Below, one piece after another: positions 1 through 6,244 of a DNA stretch of 32,985 nt. Position numbers and translations under genes: made by a program. Each line of letters begins with the position of its first letter. Within the stretch, counting starts at the first letter, position 1. The notes under the pieces were generated by a model. The model saw only the letters and a list, made by a program, of their open reading frames with translations. It did no database searches and had not been told where the DNA came from. The stretch spans positions 1 to 32,985 of IMG/VR virus record IMGVR_UViG_3300032284_000253, one strand, 5' to 3'. Source of the DNA: a virus.

Positions 1-125
1 AACAACTGAAGGATATGCTCAACGGTCAAGTCCCCGCTTTCCGAGCGAAGGTATTTGAGCATGTCCACAACCTCATCGGCTGGCCGTGTAAACCCTAGAT
101 CGTTTTTCCATGCGTATTTTATCAC
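1..125 (-). CDS. Truncated hypothetical early protein (N-terminal part)
   Basis: An open frame on the minus strand runs off the left edge of the window, so only about the first 41 residues are visible. It begins at a GTG codon (123-125) preceded by a good purine-rich ribosome site (GAGGGGAG) at the right distance. The nearby ATG in another frame closes after a dozen codons. The peptide starts MIKYAWKNDLGF and continues as a mixed charged, probably helical segment (PADEVVDMLKYLRSES). I do not recognise the family. It follows the replication genes in the same leftward operon, 21 bases after the upstream stop codon, so a replication or early accessory role is possible but unproven. Confidence 0.55.
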   Translation of the reverse strand, partial: MIKYAWKNDLGFTRPADEVVDMLKYLRSESGDLTVEHILQL

Positions 126-146
126 ATTCCTACTCCCCTCAAAGCA

Positions 147-545
147 CTAGATTCTGCCATTCCCATTTGATTTCAGAGTGTTACTGAGTTCCTTGAACAA
201 CTTGGAAATCTTTGCGCGGTTCTGTGCTCGGATCTCTTCACTGAACTCAATCGCTGGCGGCGGCGGGTCGTAACTACCTCCCCTGACCGGCGCAATCTTC
301 TCCCAAGCCCGGTCGCAGAATTTCCGTAGCTCTGCAATCGAAGGGAAGAACGCACACTCCGCAATGATCCCTACACGAGGGTTGACCAGCTTCCGAAGGA
401 CATCCTCCGGGTATGGCGCGAGAGCCTGCGCGGCCAAAATCATAAATTCCCGCATTGCCTCCCGGTCAGCCTTTGCCGTCGATGGGTAGGCAGCAGACAG
501 AATTGCGAGTGTTTCGTTTACGAGCTTCTGTGAGGCCATCTTCAT
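147..545 (-). CDS. Probable replication accessory protein, helicase-loader-like
   Basis: This is a 132-residue soluble protein with a helical N-terminal half containing KADREAMREFM and ALAPYPEDVLRKL, then a loop with RVGI and FFPSIAELRKFCD. The C-terminal third is proline-rich and charged. Small phage proteins of this pattern commonly follow a winged-helix replication protein, and some act as loaders of the replicative helicase; that role here is inferred from position and general resemblance. The chosen ATG (543-545) overlaps the stop of the upstream replication gene as ATGA, which indicates translational coupling. A longer reading from 587 would overlap the upstream gene by 46 bases and is less likely. 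Confidence 0.6.
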   Translation of the reverse strand: MKMASQKLVNETLAILSAAYPSTAKADREAMREFMILAAQALAPYPEDVLRKLVNPRVGIIAECAFFPSIAELRKFCDRAWEKIAPVRGGSYDPPPPAIEFSEEIRAQNRAKISKLFKELSNTLKSNGNGRI

Positions 546-1234
546 GATCTCCGGTAGGGTAGTAGCTGGAACTCCTCTGATGGGCACTCAGCGGCCTTCC
601 TAGCCAGTTCTTGGGCCATTGTAAGCCGTGGGGTAGTCTGCTCGTCCTCCCAGCGGCGTTGATTGAGGTAGGTAGCGGGTAGCGGGATGAACTTCGGGTC
701 GGGGTTCCATTGGCGACCGCGAAGGTCTGCGAAAATCGTCTCGGCTTCGGCCAGCTTGCTCGCTTTCTCCCAAGCCTTTTCAGCCGCACCCTTCCCCTCC
801 TTCCGGGGATACTCAGCCCAGAATTGATCAAACTCAGCGAGGCTGGCCGAGCGAAAATTCGATTTGGACGATATATTCTTCTCTGTCTCTACCTCTGTCT
901 CTGTCTCTGTCTCTGGAGTAGCATCTTGCAAGCATGTTGCTAGCACGCCGCTATCGTCAATAATGAAACCCTTTTCTATCAAAGGCTTAATAGCTTCTTT
1001 TAATTCTTTCTCAGAACACCGAAGGCGAAAACAGAGTTCCCGTTCGGATAGGCTAATCAGGCCATCTTGATGCTCGCTAGCAAGCAGCCAAATGCAAGGC
1101 GCTAGCGCTCTGCTAGCAAGAGGCAAGCAGAACCATTCGTAGTTATCAAGCAGCGATTTGTGCAGCTTGATCCACGGCGGATTTCGATTTTTGTAATGTT
1201 GAAACTGGTTCCAATTTTTCGGACGAATCTTCAT
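542..1234 (-). CDS. Phage replication initiation protein with winged-helix N-terminus
   Basis: This 230-residue protein probably recognises the phage origin and recruits the helicase. The N-terminal 100 residues (KNWNQFQHYKNRNPPWIKLH, then ISLSERELCFRLRCSEKELKEAIKPLIEKGFI) look like the winged-helix domain of phage replisome organisers. A low-complexity Thr-Glu linker (TETETEVETEK), encoded by a tandem hexanucleotide, joins it to a C-terminal segment with FDQFWAEYPRKEGKGAAEKAWEKA and FIPLPATYLNQRRWED. That segment is typical of the C-terminal part of such proteins. The ATG at 1232-1234 is preceded by GGCGGTGG; a GTG at 1258 in the same frame has no ribosome site. The gene sits between a small HTH gene and the putative helicase loader in the leftward early operon. 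Confidence 0.75.
   Translation of the reverse strand: MKIRPKNWNQFQHYKNRNPPWIKLHKSLLDNYEWFCLPLASRALAPCIWLLASEHQDGLISLSERELCFRLRCSEKELKEAIKPLIEKGFIIDDSGVLATCLQDATPETETETEVETEKNISSKSNFRSASLAEFDQFWAEYPRKEGKGAAEKAWEKASKLAEAETIFADLRGRQWNPDPKFIPLPATYLNQRRWEDEQTTPRLTMAQELARKAAECPSEEFQLLPYRRS
881..915. repeat. CTCTGT hexanucleotide tandem repeat inside the replication gene
   Basis: About six imperfect copies of the hexamer CTCTGT lie in tandem and encode the Thr-Glu linker of the replication protein. Because the unit is six bases, gain or loss of a copy keeps the frame and only changes linker length. Iterated sites inside phage initiator genes can act as the origin, but these units are too simple to argue for that. 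Confidence 0.7.
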
Positions 1235-1324
1235 CGCGCCACCGCCGTTGCGTTGCACGACGAGCTAGCCCATGGTAAACAAGGGATAAGCCCAACGCGC
1301 ACCCAGAATGCGAAGTTGGTTTCT

Positions 1325-1356
1325 GAGGCTCACCGGCTGCCACTCCGGTGGGCCTC
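1325..1356 (-). terminator. Strong hairpin between the HTH gene and the replication gene
   Basis: Two 12-base arms (1325-1336 and 1345-1356) pair with a single mismatch or G-U position around an 8-base loop. The hairpin begins 13 bases after the stop of the leftward HTH gene and ends about 90 bases before the replication gene. No U-tract follows in the leftward direction, so it is better seen as a possible attenuator or processing site than as a certain intrinsic terminator. Confidence 0.45.
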
Positions 1357-1368
1357 ATTCATTTCAGG

Positions 1369-1593
1369 CTAATCCACATCGGCTGGCCGAGCAAGACGTT
1401 TCATCTCGCGAATTTCCAGCTCAAGTTCAAGCATCCGAAATACCGATTTCGGTATAGGACTTTCCCCTGCCAGCCATCGGTAAAACGTCCGGGGGTTCAC
1501 CCCGCACATAGCGATAGCTTCCTTATTCAACACATCAAGATCCCATAACAAGACCTTGAGATGAGTAGCTTCTTTAGCCTTGTCGATCACCAT
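1369..1593 (-). CDS. Small helix-turn-helix DNA-binding protein
   Basis: A 74-residue protein with a central helix-turn-helix: LNKEAIAMCGVNPRTFYRWL followed by IPKSVFRMLELELEI. This looks like a cut-down Cro/XRE-type DNA-binding domain in which the NPRTFYRWL helix would read DNA. It probably regulates early transcription, though it could act at the replication origin given that the replication gene is next. The start codon overlaps the end of the upstream 67-residue gene by seven bases. No separate dimerisation domain is present. The exact regulator family is not clear from sequence alone. Confidence 0.7.
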   Translation of the reverse strand: MVIDKAKEATHLKVLLWDLDVLNKEAIAMCGVNPRTFYRWLAGESPIPKSVFRMLELELEIREMKRLARPADVD

Positions 1594-1790
1594 GCGTTCT
1601 CCAGTACAAAGGCTCTTGCCCCGCTGATTGAAAAGAAGTGCCGGACATCGTTGTGAACGCTGACAGCCCGGTACTTTACCCCGTCGGCGGTCTTCACGCG
1701 GATGCGGGAGATGTATCCCGCTACCCGCCCGAAATAGGTCACCGTGTAGGTACCATCGCCGTGGTTCTGGACCTGAATGGGGCTGGTCAT
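1587..1790 (-). CDS. Hypothetical small early protein
   Basis: A 67-residue protein with an apparently beta-rich sequence (DGTYTVTYFGRVAGYISRIRV, then KYRAVSVHNDVRHFF) and no membrane segment or known catalytic motif. It is preceded by a one-base gap after the upstream stop and overlaps the following HTH gene, so it belongs to the same leftward operon. I do not recognise its family. Its size and place are usual for phage early accessory proteins. Confidence 0.6.
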   Translation of the reverse strand: MTSPIQVQNHGDGTYTVTYFGRVAGYISRIRVKTADGVKYRAVSVHNDVRHFFSISGARAFVLENAW

Positions 1791-1791
1791 C

Positions 1792-2079
1792 TTATGCCTC
1801 CACCTTGACGTTGCGGATCGCCTTCACGCGGATGGTTTCAACCAGCGCGGTCTTGGAGCAGGCGGCAATCTGTTTGTCGGTCAGGATCTCCTTGACCAGC
1901 TTGGTATCAAGGCTGGTGCGCTCGGAAAGGCCGAGGGTGACGATTGCGCGGGTGCCGATGATCTCTTCCCGGCCAGCAGCCTTGATCTCGGTCTTGCACT
2001 CGTCCAGCAGGCGGGTCAGGGCTTCGATTTCAGCCTTGATGTCGGCGTAACGATCAGCGAGGGTTGCGAGGTTGTCCAT
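1792..2079 (-). CDS. Hypothetical helical early protein
   Basis: A 95-residue protein. Residues 1-35 form an amphipathic, probably coiled-coil helix (DRYADIKAEIEALTRLLDECKTEIK), followed by a compact part with SERTSLDTKLVKEIL and a C-terminal basic strand (TIRVKAIRNVKVE). Phages often carry small proteins of this shape near their recombination genes, but I cannot name a function. It is the first gene after a probable leftward promoter and operator (2126-2168) and is followed one base later by the next gene. Confidence 0.6.
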   Translation of the reverse strand: MDNLATLADRYADIKAEIEALTRLLDECKTEIKAAGREEIIGTRAIVTLGLSERTSLDTKLVKEILTDKQIAACSKTALVETIRVKAIRNVKVEA

Positions 2080-2125
2080 GTCCGTATCTCCATCTCAATG
2101 CCGCGCCATCTGCGTCGGTGATAGT

Positions 2126-2168
2126 GTTATGCCATAATGCCAGACTGGATGCAATAGGGGATGGCATA
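2126..2168 (-). promoter_or_regulatory. Leftward promoter with an 8-bp inverted repeat (operator candidate)
   Basis: On the minus strand a TTGCAT box (2149-2154) and a CATAAC box (2126-2131) are 17 bases apart, as in a sigma-70 promoter, and face the gene starting at 2079. An exact inverted repeat, TATGCCAT at 2128-2135 and ATGGCATA at 2161-2168, covers the -10 box and reaches upstream of the -35 box. That is a sensible place for a repressor such as the Cro-like or HTH protein encoded nearby. The assignment rests on pattern only. Confidence 0.4.
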
Positions 2169-2198
2169 GCGCCATGCATATTTATTGTAAAACTGTCG

Positions 2199-2570
2199 TT
2201 ACGCCACAATCGGCTCAATCAGGATCGCGCATTCCGGGCCTTCTGCCACCCAGCGGATCTCCAGCCACTCGCAAAGATAGTCATCGGCTAGCACTTTGGA
2301 CGATACCAGAATGTCTGAAACCGCCTTTTCCAGATTGCCCAGATCCCGGCGTCGCTTGTCCGGGCGCTTGGCTTCTATAGTCAGCTTGTAGGGTGTATCA
2401 ACTGGGAGGCCCTTGTATTGCCCTTTAAGCTGCCACAGGGCGCGATTGCGCCATTCAGCATATTTAGGGGAGCGATAGACCCCGCCGCCCTTGCTAGCCC
2501 TCCAGAGGCGGTTCACGGACGGGGGGAAGGGGAGGATTAGCCGGATCACGTTGGGCCTCTCTGGCAACAT
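2199..2570 (-). CDS. rusA: RusA-type Holliday junction resolvase
   Basis: A 123-residue protein of RusA length that would cut four-way junctions made during phage recombination and replication. The N-terminus has the family pattern FPPSVNRLWR followed by YRSPKYAEWR, and the core has DKRRRDLGNLEKAVSDIL with a later ADDYLCEW. In E. coli RusA three aspartates (D70, D72, D91) are essential. Here the first (D76) and an acidic pair near the third (D96/D97) are present, but the second position is glycine (RDLGN). It sits with leftward early genes, opposite the ERF/YqaJ module that would generate its substrates. Its 5' end overlaps the small HTH gene by 77 bases. Confidence 0.85.
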   Translation of the reverse strand: MLPERPNVIRLILPFPPSVNRLWRASKGGGVYRSPKYAEWRNRALWQLKGQYKGLPVDTPYKLTIEAKRPDKRRRDLGNLEKAVSDILVSSKVLADDYLCEWLEIRWVAEGPECAILIEPIVA

Positions 2571-2691
2571 TCAGAAGCCGGACCACCAACGATTCCGGTA
2601 TCAATAGTTTTTCAGCAATTTCAAATGAGTTCAATCCCTTACGGAACATTCGCAGCACTAACCCCGGAGGCGGATCAGGCTGGGAAGTCAT
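2494..2691 (-). CDS. Small HTH-like protein between regulator and resolvase
   Basis: A 65-residue frame starting at an ATG inside the last codons of the Cro-like gene and ending inside rusA. It contains a possible helix-turn-helix (GLNSFEIAEKLLIPESLVVR) followed by an arginine-containing helix and a proline-rich tail. The tight overlaps with both neighbours fit phage early operons, but overlap also raises the chance of a spurious frame, and no strong ribosome site is visible. I regard it as probable rather than certain. Confidence 0.45.
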   Translation of the reverse strand: MTSQPDPPPGLVLRMFRKGLNSFEIAEKLLIPESLVVRLLNVAREAQRDPANPPLPPVREPPLEG

Positions 2692-2878
2692 CGTACAGGT
2701 CCGGTCGAAGCCGTTCCCTTGGCAGGCCGGTAAACTGAACAATTGTCCGCAGATGCTTGATCGGCACCTGCTTCCAGTTGCAGACCGCTGCTCGGCTGAT
2801 ACCCAGATGCTGCGCCAGCTTGGCGGCATTGCCGGATGCTTGAAAAACTTCGGTGAGGATGTAGCTGCGCTTCTTCAT
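2675..2878 (-). CDS. YdaS/Cro-like transcriptional regulator
   Basis: A 67-residue DNA-binding protein. The helix-turn-helix reads NAAKLAQHLGISRAAVCNWK, followed by VPIKHLRTIVQFTGLPRERLRPDLY, which is the signature of YdaS/Cro-like phage regulators (the LRPDLY tail is typical). The chosen ATG (2876-2878) gives the usual family length; a longer frame from 2953 would read through the promoter. It is the first leftward gene after the divergent promoter region and would be expected to bind the inverted repeat there, repressing itself and the rightward recombination operon. I see no CI-type partner in the window. Confidence 0.8.
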   Translation of the reverse strand: MKKRSYILTEVFQASGNAAKLAQHLGISRAAVCNWKQVPIKHLRTIVQFTGLPRERLRPDLYDDFPA

Positions 2879-2884
2879 AGCCGT

Positions 2885-2949
2885 GTTATCCCAGAAATTA
2901 CAGTTTTTGTCAATGACCGGCTTGACAAGCCCAATGGGTGTGCTAAGTT
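2885..2949. promoter_or_regulatory. Divergent early promoters sharing an inverted-repeat operator
   Basis: Leftward: TTGACA (minus strand, 2908-2913), 17 bases, then GATAAC (2885-2890), facing the Cro-like gene. Rightward: TTGACA (2922-2927), 16 bases, then TAAGTT (2944-2949), facing the gene at 2978. The two -35 boxes lie back to back inside a perfect inverted repeat, TTGTCAA (2907-2913) and TTGACAA (2922-2928), with an 8-base spacer. A dimer bound there would block both promoters. This is the main early control region visible in the window. Confidence 0.65.
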
Positions 2950-2977
2950 GCACCTATACAAGCTGATGGAGATTGAT

Positions 2978-3241
2978 ATGGCCCGCTTCGCACCTGTTAC
3001 CATCGAGATCATGGACCTTGAGATCAAGGACCTACCCGGCCTTGTCCTCTGCGGAGAGATCGAAATTGACATTGACTGGAGCAATGAGCCTTACATTGAC
3101 GGCATCTACCTTCAGGGTGTCGCTGACGGCAAGTATTATAAGAAGGGGGATAAGCTGTTCGATGTGATCTCCTACGCGATGTATGACGATAAAAAGCTGA
3201 TGGACATGATCTACGACCGCAGCCGCTCAGCGGCTGCCTGA
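2978..3241 (+). CDS. Hypothetical early protein, first gene of the rightward operon
   Basis: An 87-residue acidic protein (EIMDLEIKDLPGLVL, EIEIDIDWSNEPYIDG, KLMDMIYDRS). It has no recognisable enzyme motif or membrane segment. The ATG at 2978 is preceded by TGGAG at the right distance; an earlier in-frame ATG at 2966 would place that ribosome site inside the gene. It is the first gene under the rightward promoter and lies 11 bases upstream of the ERF annealing protein. Small acidic proteins in this place are often host-modulating or recombination-associated, but that is only analogy. Confidence 0.7.
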   Translation: MARFAPVTIEIMDLEIKDLPGLVLCGEIEIDIDWSNEPYIDGIYLQGVADGKYYKKGDKLFDVISYAMYDDKKLMDMIYDRSRSAAA

Positions 3242-3252
3242 AAGGACTTAAA

Positions 3253-3834
3253 ATGAAGATGTCAGATAGCATTTCCGAACTGGCGGCTGCCCTTGCCAAA
3301 GCGCAGGGGCAGATTGAAGCGGCCTCCAAGGGGTCCGTAAACCCCCATTTCAAATCCAAATATGCAGACCTGAATGCCCTGCGAGACGCGATCCGCGAGC
3401 CTATGGCGGCTAACGATTTGGCAGTCGTCCAGCTCCCTCGTATGTCAGAAAGGGAGGTGGAAGTTGAAACAATGGTCATTCATAAATCAGGTGAGTACAT
3501 CGCAGAAACCCTGCGGATGCCTGTCGGCCAGATGACAGCGCAGGCTGTAGGGTCTGCCCTGACCTATTGCCGACGGTATAGCCTATCCTCAATCCTGAAC
3601 CTGTCTGCTGACGACGATGATGGGAACGCTGCCTCTGAACGGCCTATGAAGCCCGCCGTTATGAAGGCATCTCCTAACCTGCTTGAGGATGGCCGGGAAG
3701 CCGCTGAGAAGGGCAAGGAAGCTCTTCGGGAGTGGTACAAGAACCTAAGTTCATCCGACCGCCAGTCATTGGATACGGACGACATCAAGACGCTTCAAAA
3801 GGTAGCTGAAACAGCAACGGCAGGGGCTGACTGA
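3253..3834 (+). CDS. erf: ERF-family single-strand annealing protein
   Basis: A 193-residue recombination protein that would bind single-stranded DNA and anneal complementary strands, working with the exonuclease encoded next. ERF-family features are in order: NPHFKSKYADLNALRDAI near residues 30-50, a strand ending VIHKSGEYIAETLRMPVG, then QAVGSALTYCRRYSLSSILNL and the acidic DDDDG. The C-terminal 60 residues are charged and variable, as usual. The start has an AAAGGA ribosome site. Its stop overlaps the start of the exonuclease gene (TGATG), which supports coupled synthesis of an exonuclease and annealing pair comparable to lambda Exo/Beta. Confidence 0.88.
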   Translation: MKMSDSISELAAALAKAQGQIEAASKGSVNPHFKSKYADLNALRDAIREPMAANDLAVVQLPRMSEREVEVETMVIHKSGEYIAETLRMPVGQMTAQAVGSALTYCRRYSLSSILNLSADDDDGNAASERPMKPAVMKASPNLLEDGREAAEKGKEALREWYKNLSSSDRQSLDTDDIKTLQKVAETATAGAD

Positions 3835-4481
3835 TGGAACAGCGTACTGAAGAATGGTTTGAGGCTAGGCTTGGAAAAGTTACGGCCAGCCGGGTGGCTG
3901 ATGTAATCGCCAAGACCAAAAGCGGCTATTCCGCCAGCCGGTCTAACTACATGGCCGAATTGATTTGCGAGAGACTGACAGGAAAACAGGGGGATTTCTT
4001 CCAGTCTACCGCGATGGCATGGGGGACAAATACCGAGCCAGCCGCCAGAGCTGCCTATAGTGCTGCATCAGGGGCACTGGTAACTGAAGTCGGATTTGTC
4101 TCCCATGCGCTCATTGAAATGGCAGGAGCAAGCCCTGATGGTCTTATAGACGACGATGGATTGGTGGAGATCAAGTGCCCCAATACGGCTACCCACATTG
4201 ACACGATCCTATCGCAAGAAGCTCCTTCTAAATATATTCCGCAGATGCAGTGGCAGATGGCTTGCACCGGGCGTCAATGGTGCGACTTTGTGAGCTTTGA
4301 CCCACGGATGCCGGAAGACATGCAGCTGTTCATCACAAGGGTGCCAAGGAACCCGGCGATGATCGACCTGCTGGAAAGGGAGGTTCGGTCTTTCCTTTTT
4401 GAGCTTGATCAGAAGATACACGACCTCAAGCAAAAGGTATCTGGGTTCATAGGTGGACTTCAGAAACACAACCTGATCTAG
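3834..4481 (+). CDS. YqaJ-family viral recombinase exonuclease
   Basis: A 215-residue nuclease of the lambda-exonuclease/YqaJ type, expected to resect double-strand ends to leave single strands for ERF. The N-terminus shows QRTEEWFEARLGKVTASR, the family opening. The PD-(D/E)XK centre is visible as SPDGLI (D102) and GLVEIKCP (E112, K114), with E68 upstream and the glutamine helix YIPQMQWQMA (residues 134-143). The final 30 residues are a helical extension. It overlaps erf by one base and is followed nine bases later by the SSB-like gene, making a complete recombination cassette. Confidence 0.9.
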   Translation: MEQRTEEWFEARLGKVTASRVADVIAKTKSGYSASRSNYMAELICERLTGKQGDFFQSTAMAWGTNTEPAARAAYSAASGALVTEVGFVSHALIEMAGASPDGLIDDDGLVEIKCPNTATHIDTILSQEAPSKYIPQMQWQMACTGRQWCDFVSFDPRMPEDMQLFITRVPRNPAMIDLLEREVRSFLFELDQKIHDLKQKVSGFIGGLQKHNLI

Positions 4482-4490
4482 GAGACAAAA

Positions 4491-4775
4491 ATGGCTTACG
4501 AAAAGCGCGACAACAGCGGTAGCTTGTTCAAGAACGACAAGCGAAAGACCGATAAGCACGCAAACATGGCCGGATCGATCATGGTCAATGGAGTTGATTA
4601 TTGGATCAATGGGTGGACCAAAGAAACCAAGAACGGAGATAAGTATATCAGCCTTTCGGTCACTCCAAAGGAAGCCAAAAAGGAGACGCAAGGTCAATCG
4701 GTTTACGATGACCATCGCAAAACGGAACCAGTATCTACCCGTAATGTAGATCTGGATGACGATATCCCGTTTTGA
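4491..4775 (+). CDS. SSB-like (DUF736-type) protein with DDDIPF tail
   Basis: A 94-residue protein. Residues 8-60 follow the pattern SGSLFKNDKRKTDKHANMAG, then VDYWINGWTKETKNGDKYISL, which resembles the small DUF736-like domain, a short beta domain. The last six residues are DDDIPF, the same acidic tip that bacterial SSB proteins use to recruit partner proteins. Together these suggest a phage single-strand-binding protein that interacts with host SSB-interacting enzymes. A canonical SSB OB-fold signature is not obvious, so the function is inferred from the tip and from its place between the exonuclease and a second nuclease gene. A purine-rich GGAGAC precedes the ATG. Confidence 0.7.
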   Translation: MAYEKRDNSGSLFKNDKRKTDKHANMAGSIMVNGVDYWINGWTKETKNGDKYISLSVTPKEAKKETQGQSVYDDHRKTEPVSTRNVDLDDDIPF

Positions 4776-5254
4776 TGGACATCCTAACTCCTAAAGGCGC
4801 TGAAAGCCGCAAGTGGGAGTCCATGGCTGTAAATCTATGGAATACCGAATGGCCTGATATTGCCTACATTGAGACACCTAAAAACCAACCATCGGTCATA
4901 GATGCTGTTTTGGTTAAAAATGGTCAGATCATAGGAGTTGTTGAAACCAAGTGCCGACCTAGCCTCAATCTTGTTGATTTCAAAGTCACATACAACATGA
5001 GATGGTTGGTTACGGCATCAAAGCTGGATAGGATACAGCAGGTAGCAGAAGCTCTTCGTGTTCCTTTTGTGGGGTTCCTGTACCTGCCAGACCAGAATGT
5101 TCTTTTGTATAGATCTCTATGGAAGCCTGACAAAGGATGGACTGTAGATATTGAACGAAAGACTACCAAGACCCAGACAACGATCAATGGTGGTGAGATA
5201 TGGAGAGAGAACGCATATATCGACATGACGGAAGCGAAGATGATAACTCGGTAA
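4775..5254 (+). CDS. Putative PD-(D/E)XK nuclease
   Basis: A 159-residue protein with a likely restriction-like nuclease core: ESRKWE near residues 10-15, IDAVLVKNG with D43, and IIGVVETKCRP with E57 and K59. The spacing D-x13-E-x-K, with a beta-hairpin between, fits PD-(D/E)XK enzymes. Later parts hold RWLVTASKLDRIQQVAEAL and VPFVGFLYLP, again usual for a nuclease fold. The start ATG overlaps the SSB-like stop by one base (TGATG). It may process recombination intermediates or incoming competitor DNA. It differs from the YqaJ enzyme and I cannot assign a named family. Confidence 0.6.
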   Translation: MDILTPKGAESRKWESMAVNLWNTEWPDIAYIETPKNQPSVIDAVLVKNGQIIGVVETKCRPSLNLVDFKVTYNMRWLVTASKLDRIQQVAEALRVPFVGFLYLPDQNVLLYRSLWKPDKGWTVDIERKTTKTQTTINGGEIWRENAYIDMTEAKMITR

Positions 5255-5565
5255 ACAATCTTCCGTTGTCTGAACAATTCAGGATTGTCGCAAAGAAGTG
5301 GGTTGACGCAGATGCGGCAGCCTCCATACTAGAGGAGACCAAAAGCGCGGTACTATCTAAAATGATGATGGCGACTGGAGAATCTGCTGTCAGCAAAGCT
5401 GAAATGATCGTTAAGGCATCCGATGACTGGTCTATGCACGTCACCAGTATGGTTAGAGCTAGGGAAAAAGCATCCCTTCTCAAGGTACAACTAGAATACA
5501 TTCGGATGAGATTCAGTGAATATCAATCACATGAAGCAACCCGACGTGCAGAAATGAAACTGTAA
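5200..5565 (+). CDS. Helical protein of the recombination module
   Basis: A 121-residue, almost wholly helical protein (VAKKWVDADAAASILEETK, SKAEMIVKASDDWSMHVTSM, EYIRMRFSEYQSHEATRRAE). Proteins of this pattern recur beside ERF/RecT and exonuclease genes in phages, where they are annotated as hypothetical. It overlaps the preceding nuclease gene by 55 bases in a different frame; the ATG at 5200 has GGTGAG upstream. A structural or accessory role with the annealing protein is plausible but not shown by any motif. Confidence 0.65.
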   Translation: MERERIYRHDGSEDDNSVNNLPLSEQFRIVAKKWVDADAAASILEETKSAVLSKMMMATGESAVSKAEMIVKASDDWSMHVTSMVRAREKASLLKVQLEYIRMRFSEYQSHEATRRAEMKL

Positions 5566-5599
5566 TTCAACCTAACTTGGCTAAGCATGGAGATACAAA

Positions 5600-6208
5600 A
5601 TGGCTACGACTAGTGTTAAAGTGAATCGTCACATCGACATCATTCGGCGGGAGGTCGTTATATGCGGAGTAAGAGACATCATGTTCGACCGGTACTCGGG
5701 GGACAACAAGACTCAACTGGAGCCTCATCAGAAATTTTACCTCCAACCTTCGGAAGAGTTGCCCGTTATTGGCATTCCGGCGGCGAACATTATCTCGTTC
5801 TTATCCGCACACAACACGAACTCAGCACCCAAGCGTCTGAGGGACAAAAGGCAATACAAGGACATTGCAAACGCCTGCCTCTCATTCGTTGACATTGAAG
5901 AAACATTTATCCCGTTCCTTCGGGATGGTAAACCGATCCAATTCGGTGCATTCGTAAATGACAAAGATGAAGTTAGTAAAGCCTATATCGACCGTCGTGT
6001 TGCTAAGTTGGAGAAGGGAATCCCTAATGTAAAGCACCGCCCTGTGCTTCCAACGCCATGGGAGTTGCGGTTCCATCTAACAATTTTCCCAAACAAGGAA
6101 ATTCAAGAACAGGAAATCTTGAATCTGTTTGAGGATGGCGGGCGAGCACTAGGATTTGGAACTTTCCGTGGTGTGTTTGGAAAGTTCTTCGTCAAATCTT
6201 GGGAATAA
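5600..6208 (+). CDS. RAMP/Cas7-like phage protein (family resemblance)
   Basis: A 202-residue protein. Its layout is an N-terminal strand (REVVICGVRDIMFDRY), a central IPAANIISFLSAHN, a segment KHRPVLPTPWELRFHLTIFP, and a C-terminal glycine-rich loop GRALGFGTFRGVFGKFFVKSW. I recognise this arrangement from hypothetical phage proteins whose loop of the type GxGxxRxxxGKF and two-part ferredoxin-like outline recall RAMP proteins such as Cas7. No Cas genes are present and no nuclease residue is obvious, so it may simply bind single-stranded DNA or RNA. It closes the recombination module and ends six bases before a strong hairpin that leads into the pentamer array. Confidence 0.55.
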   Translation: MATTSVKVNRHIDIIRREVVICGVRDIMFDRYSGDNKTQLEPHQKFYLQPSEELPVIGIPAANIISFLSAHNTNSAPKRLRDKRQYKDIANACLSFVDIEETFIPFLRDGKPIQFGAFVNDKDEVSKAYIDRRVAKLEKGIPNVKHRPVLPTPWELRFHLTIFPNKEIQEQEILNLFEDGGRALGFGTFRGVFGKFFVKSWE

Positions 6209-6213
6209 TCAGT

Positions 6214-6239
6214 TTGGGGGCGTGATATATCGCCCCCAA
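6214..6239 (+). terminator. Strong hairpin at the head of the repeat array
   Basis: A perfect 9-base inverted repeat, TTGGGGGCG (6214-6222) and CGCCCCCAA (6231-6239), encloses the loop TGATATAT. It begins six bases after the stop of the RAMP-like gene and ends five bases before the first GGCNN unit. No U-tract follows, so it may be an intrinsic-like terminator, an RNA processing or stability element, or the 5' boundary of an array transcript. Confidence 0.6.
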
Positions 6240-6244
6240 TTCGC

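Noticed and set aside
1146-1358. A 70-codon minus-strand frame upstream of and inside the replication gene
   Set aside because: It overlaps the start of the replication gene in another frame, has no ribosome site and no recognisable protein features.
2064-2291. Small frames in the gap between the 95-residue gene and rusA
   Set aside because: They either oppose real genes or consist of a 41-codon peptide covering the promoter and inverted repeat.
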